DNA of 5,778 bases, from NCBI GenBank assembly GCA_005877565.1, contig VBOK01000010.1, positions 1-5,778 on the forward strand, read 5' to 3'. Source of the stretch: Nitrospirota bacterium. GTDB taxonomy: Bacteria; Nitrospirota; Nitrospiria; Nitrospirales; NS-4. The position numbers and the translations under genes are program-made. The notes beneath the pieces were generated by a model, which saw only the letters and a list, made by a program, of their open reading frames with translations, was not told where the DNA came from and ran no database searches. Position 1 is the stretch's first letter, and each line of letters starts with the position of its first letter. Of this stretch, positions 5,630 to 5,778 are shown one piece after another.

Positions 5630-5646
5630 CCGGGCTGGGCGCCCGG
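5630..5646. repeat. Inverted repeat in divergent intergenic region
   Basis: CCGGGC and GCCCGG form a 6-bp perfect inverted repeat separated by 5 bases (TGGGC). It occupies what would be the -35 to -19 zone of the plus-strand lipoprotein promoter and lies upstream of the minus-strand operon. It might be an operator, or chance GC-rich symmetry. Confidence 0.35.
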
Positions 5647-5648
5647 CG

Positions 5649-5657
5649 TGCTAGAAT
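5649..5657 (+). promoter_or_regulatory. Extended -10 promoter, probably giving a leaderless mRNA
   Basis: TGC-TAGAAT matches the extended -10 form TGnTATAAT with one mismatch in the hexamer. The last T is at 5657 and the ATG of the lipoprotein begins at 5664, exactly 7 bases on, where transcription would be expected to start. There is no Shine-Dalgarno in the six bases between (CCGGCC). No convincing -35 is seen, which extended -10 promoters can do without. Confidence 0.5.
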
Positions 5658-5663
5658 CCGGCC

Positions 5664-5778
5664 ATGCGCGCGGCCCAACTGCTCTGGCTGCTCTTCTTCC
5701 TGGGCACGACGCTGACCGGGCTGCCCGCCTGCGGCGTGCAGAGCGACGCGATCGTAGTGATCGCGCTGCATCCCAGGA
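5664..5778 (+). CDS. Partial gene: N-terminus of a probable lipoprotein
   Basis: Thirty-eight codons are present before the window ends: MRAAQLLWLLFFLGTTLTGL followed by PACGVQSDAIVVIALHP. This is a lipoprotein signal peptide: Arg2, a hydrophobic core (residues 5-20) and the lipobox LPAC with Cys23 as the lipidation site. The mature protein starts CGVQSDAIVVIAL, a hydrophobic beta-strand that could begin a periplasmic binding-protein fold, but too little is visible to assign a family. The ATG has no ribosome site upstream but sits at the predicted transcription start. It is divergent from the DsbA-like operon, with 103 bases between. Confidence 0.7.
   Translation, partial: MRAAQLLWLLFFLGTTLTGLPACGVQSDAIVVIALHPR

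Noticed and set aside
1..5778. CRISPR array, insertion sequence or phage module
   Set aside because: No regularly spaced direct repeats, no transposase or integrase domain, and no terminal repeats with target duplications were seen. The tRNA gene has no evident duplicated 3' end elsewhere in the window that would mark an integrated element.

Overview
This is a high-GC bacterial chromosomal window. The housekeeping genes and all the secreted-protein genes but one lie on the minus strand. Exported proteins (a signal peptide followed by a periplasmic disulfide oxidoreductase, plus a lipoprotein start) point to a two-membrane (Gram-negative type) bacterium. Protein style, GC content and gene order would suit a lineage such as Methylomirabilota/Rokubacteria (NC10), Nitrospirota or a deltaproteobacterial group. 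That placement is an impression from sequence style, not a demonstrated assignment.

Region 1 (about 3530 down to 1, minus strand) is a protein quality-control operon. A plausible promoter (3498-3527) precedes a complete tRNA-Leu(UAG) gene. It is followed closely by tig (trigger factor, nascent-chain chaperone), clpP (serine protease) and clpX (AAA+ unfoldase). Gaps are 29, 28 and 13 bases. The clpX stop codon is followed one base later by a possible TTG start of a membrane-anchored protein that runs off the left edge. The order tig-clpP-clpX is the classical bacterial arrangement; the next gene in this window is not the lon start seen in E. coli.

Region 2 (about 3531-3936) is a short, scarred interval. 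It holds a perfect 20-bp palindrome, the C-terminal half of a GNAT acetyltransferase on the minus strand, and directly abutting it on the plus strand what looks like the C-terminal tail of a different protein. Both lack their N-terminal halves. This is what a single deletion across the divergent 5' ends of two neighbouring genes would leave.

Region 3 (3933-5560, minus strand) is a two-gene envelope operon: a SurA-N-like plus DsbA-like thioredoxin fusion (CPVC active site), translationally coupled by an ATGA overlap to an unrecognised 190-residue probable exported protein. It may work with the oxidoreductase as substrate or accessory.

Region 4 (5561-5778) is a 103-bp divergent intergenic space followed by the start of a plus-strand lipoprotein gene. 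This gene has an extended -10 promoter placed so that transcription would start at or very near the ATG, suggesting a leaderless mRNA. I saw no CRISPR array, insertion sequence, rRNA gene or obvious phage gene in this window.
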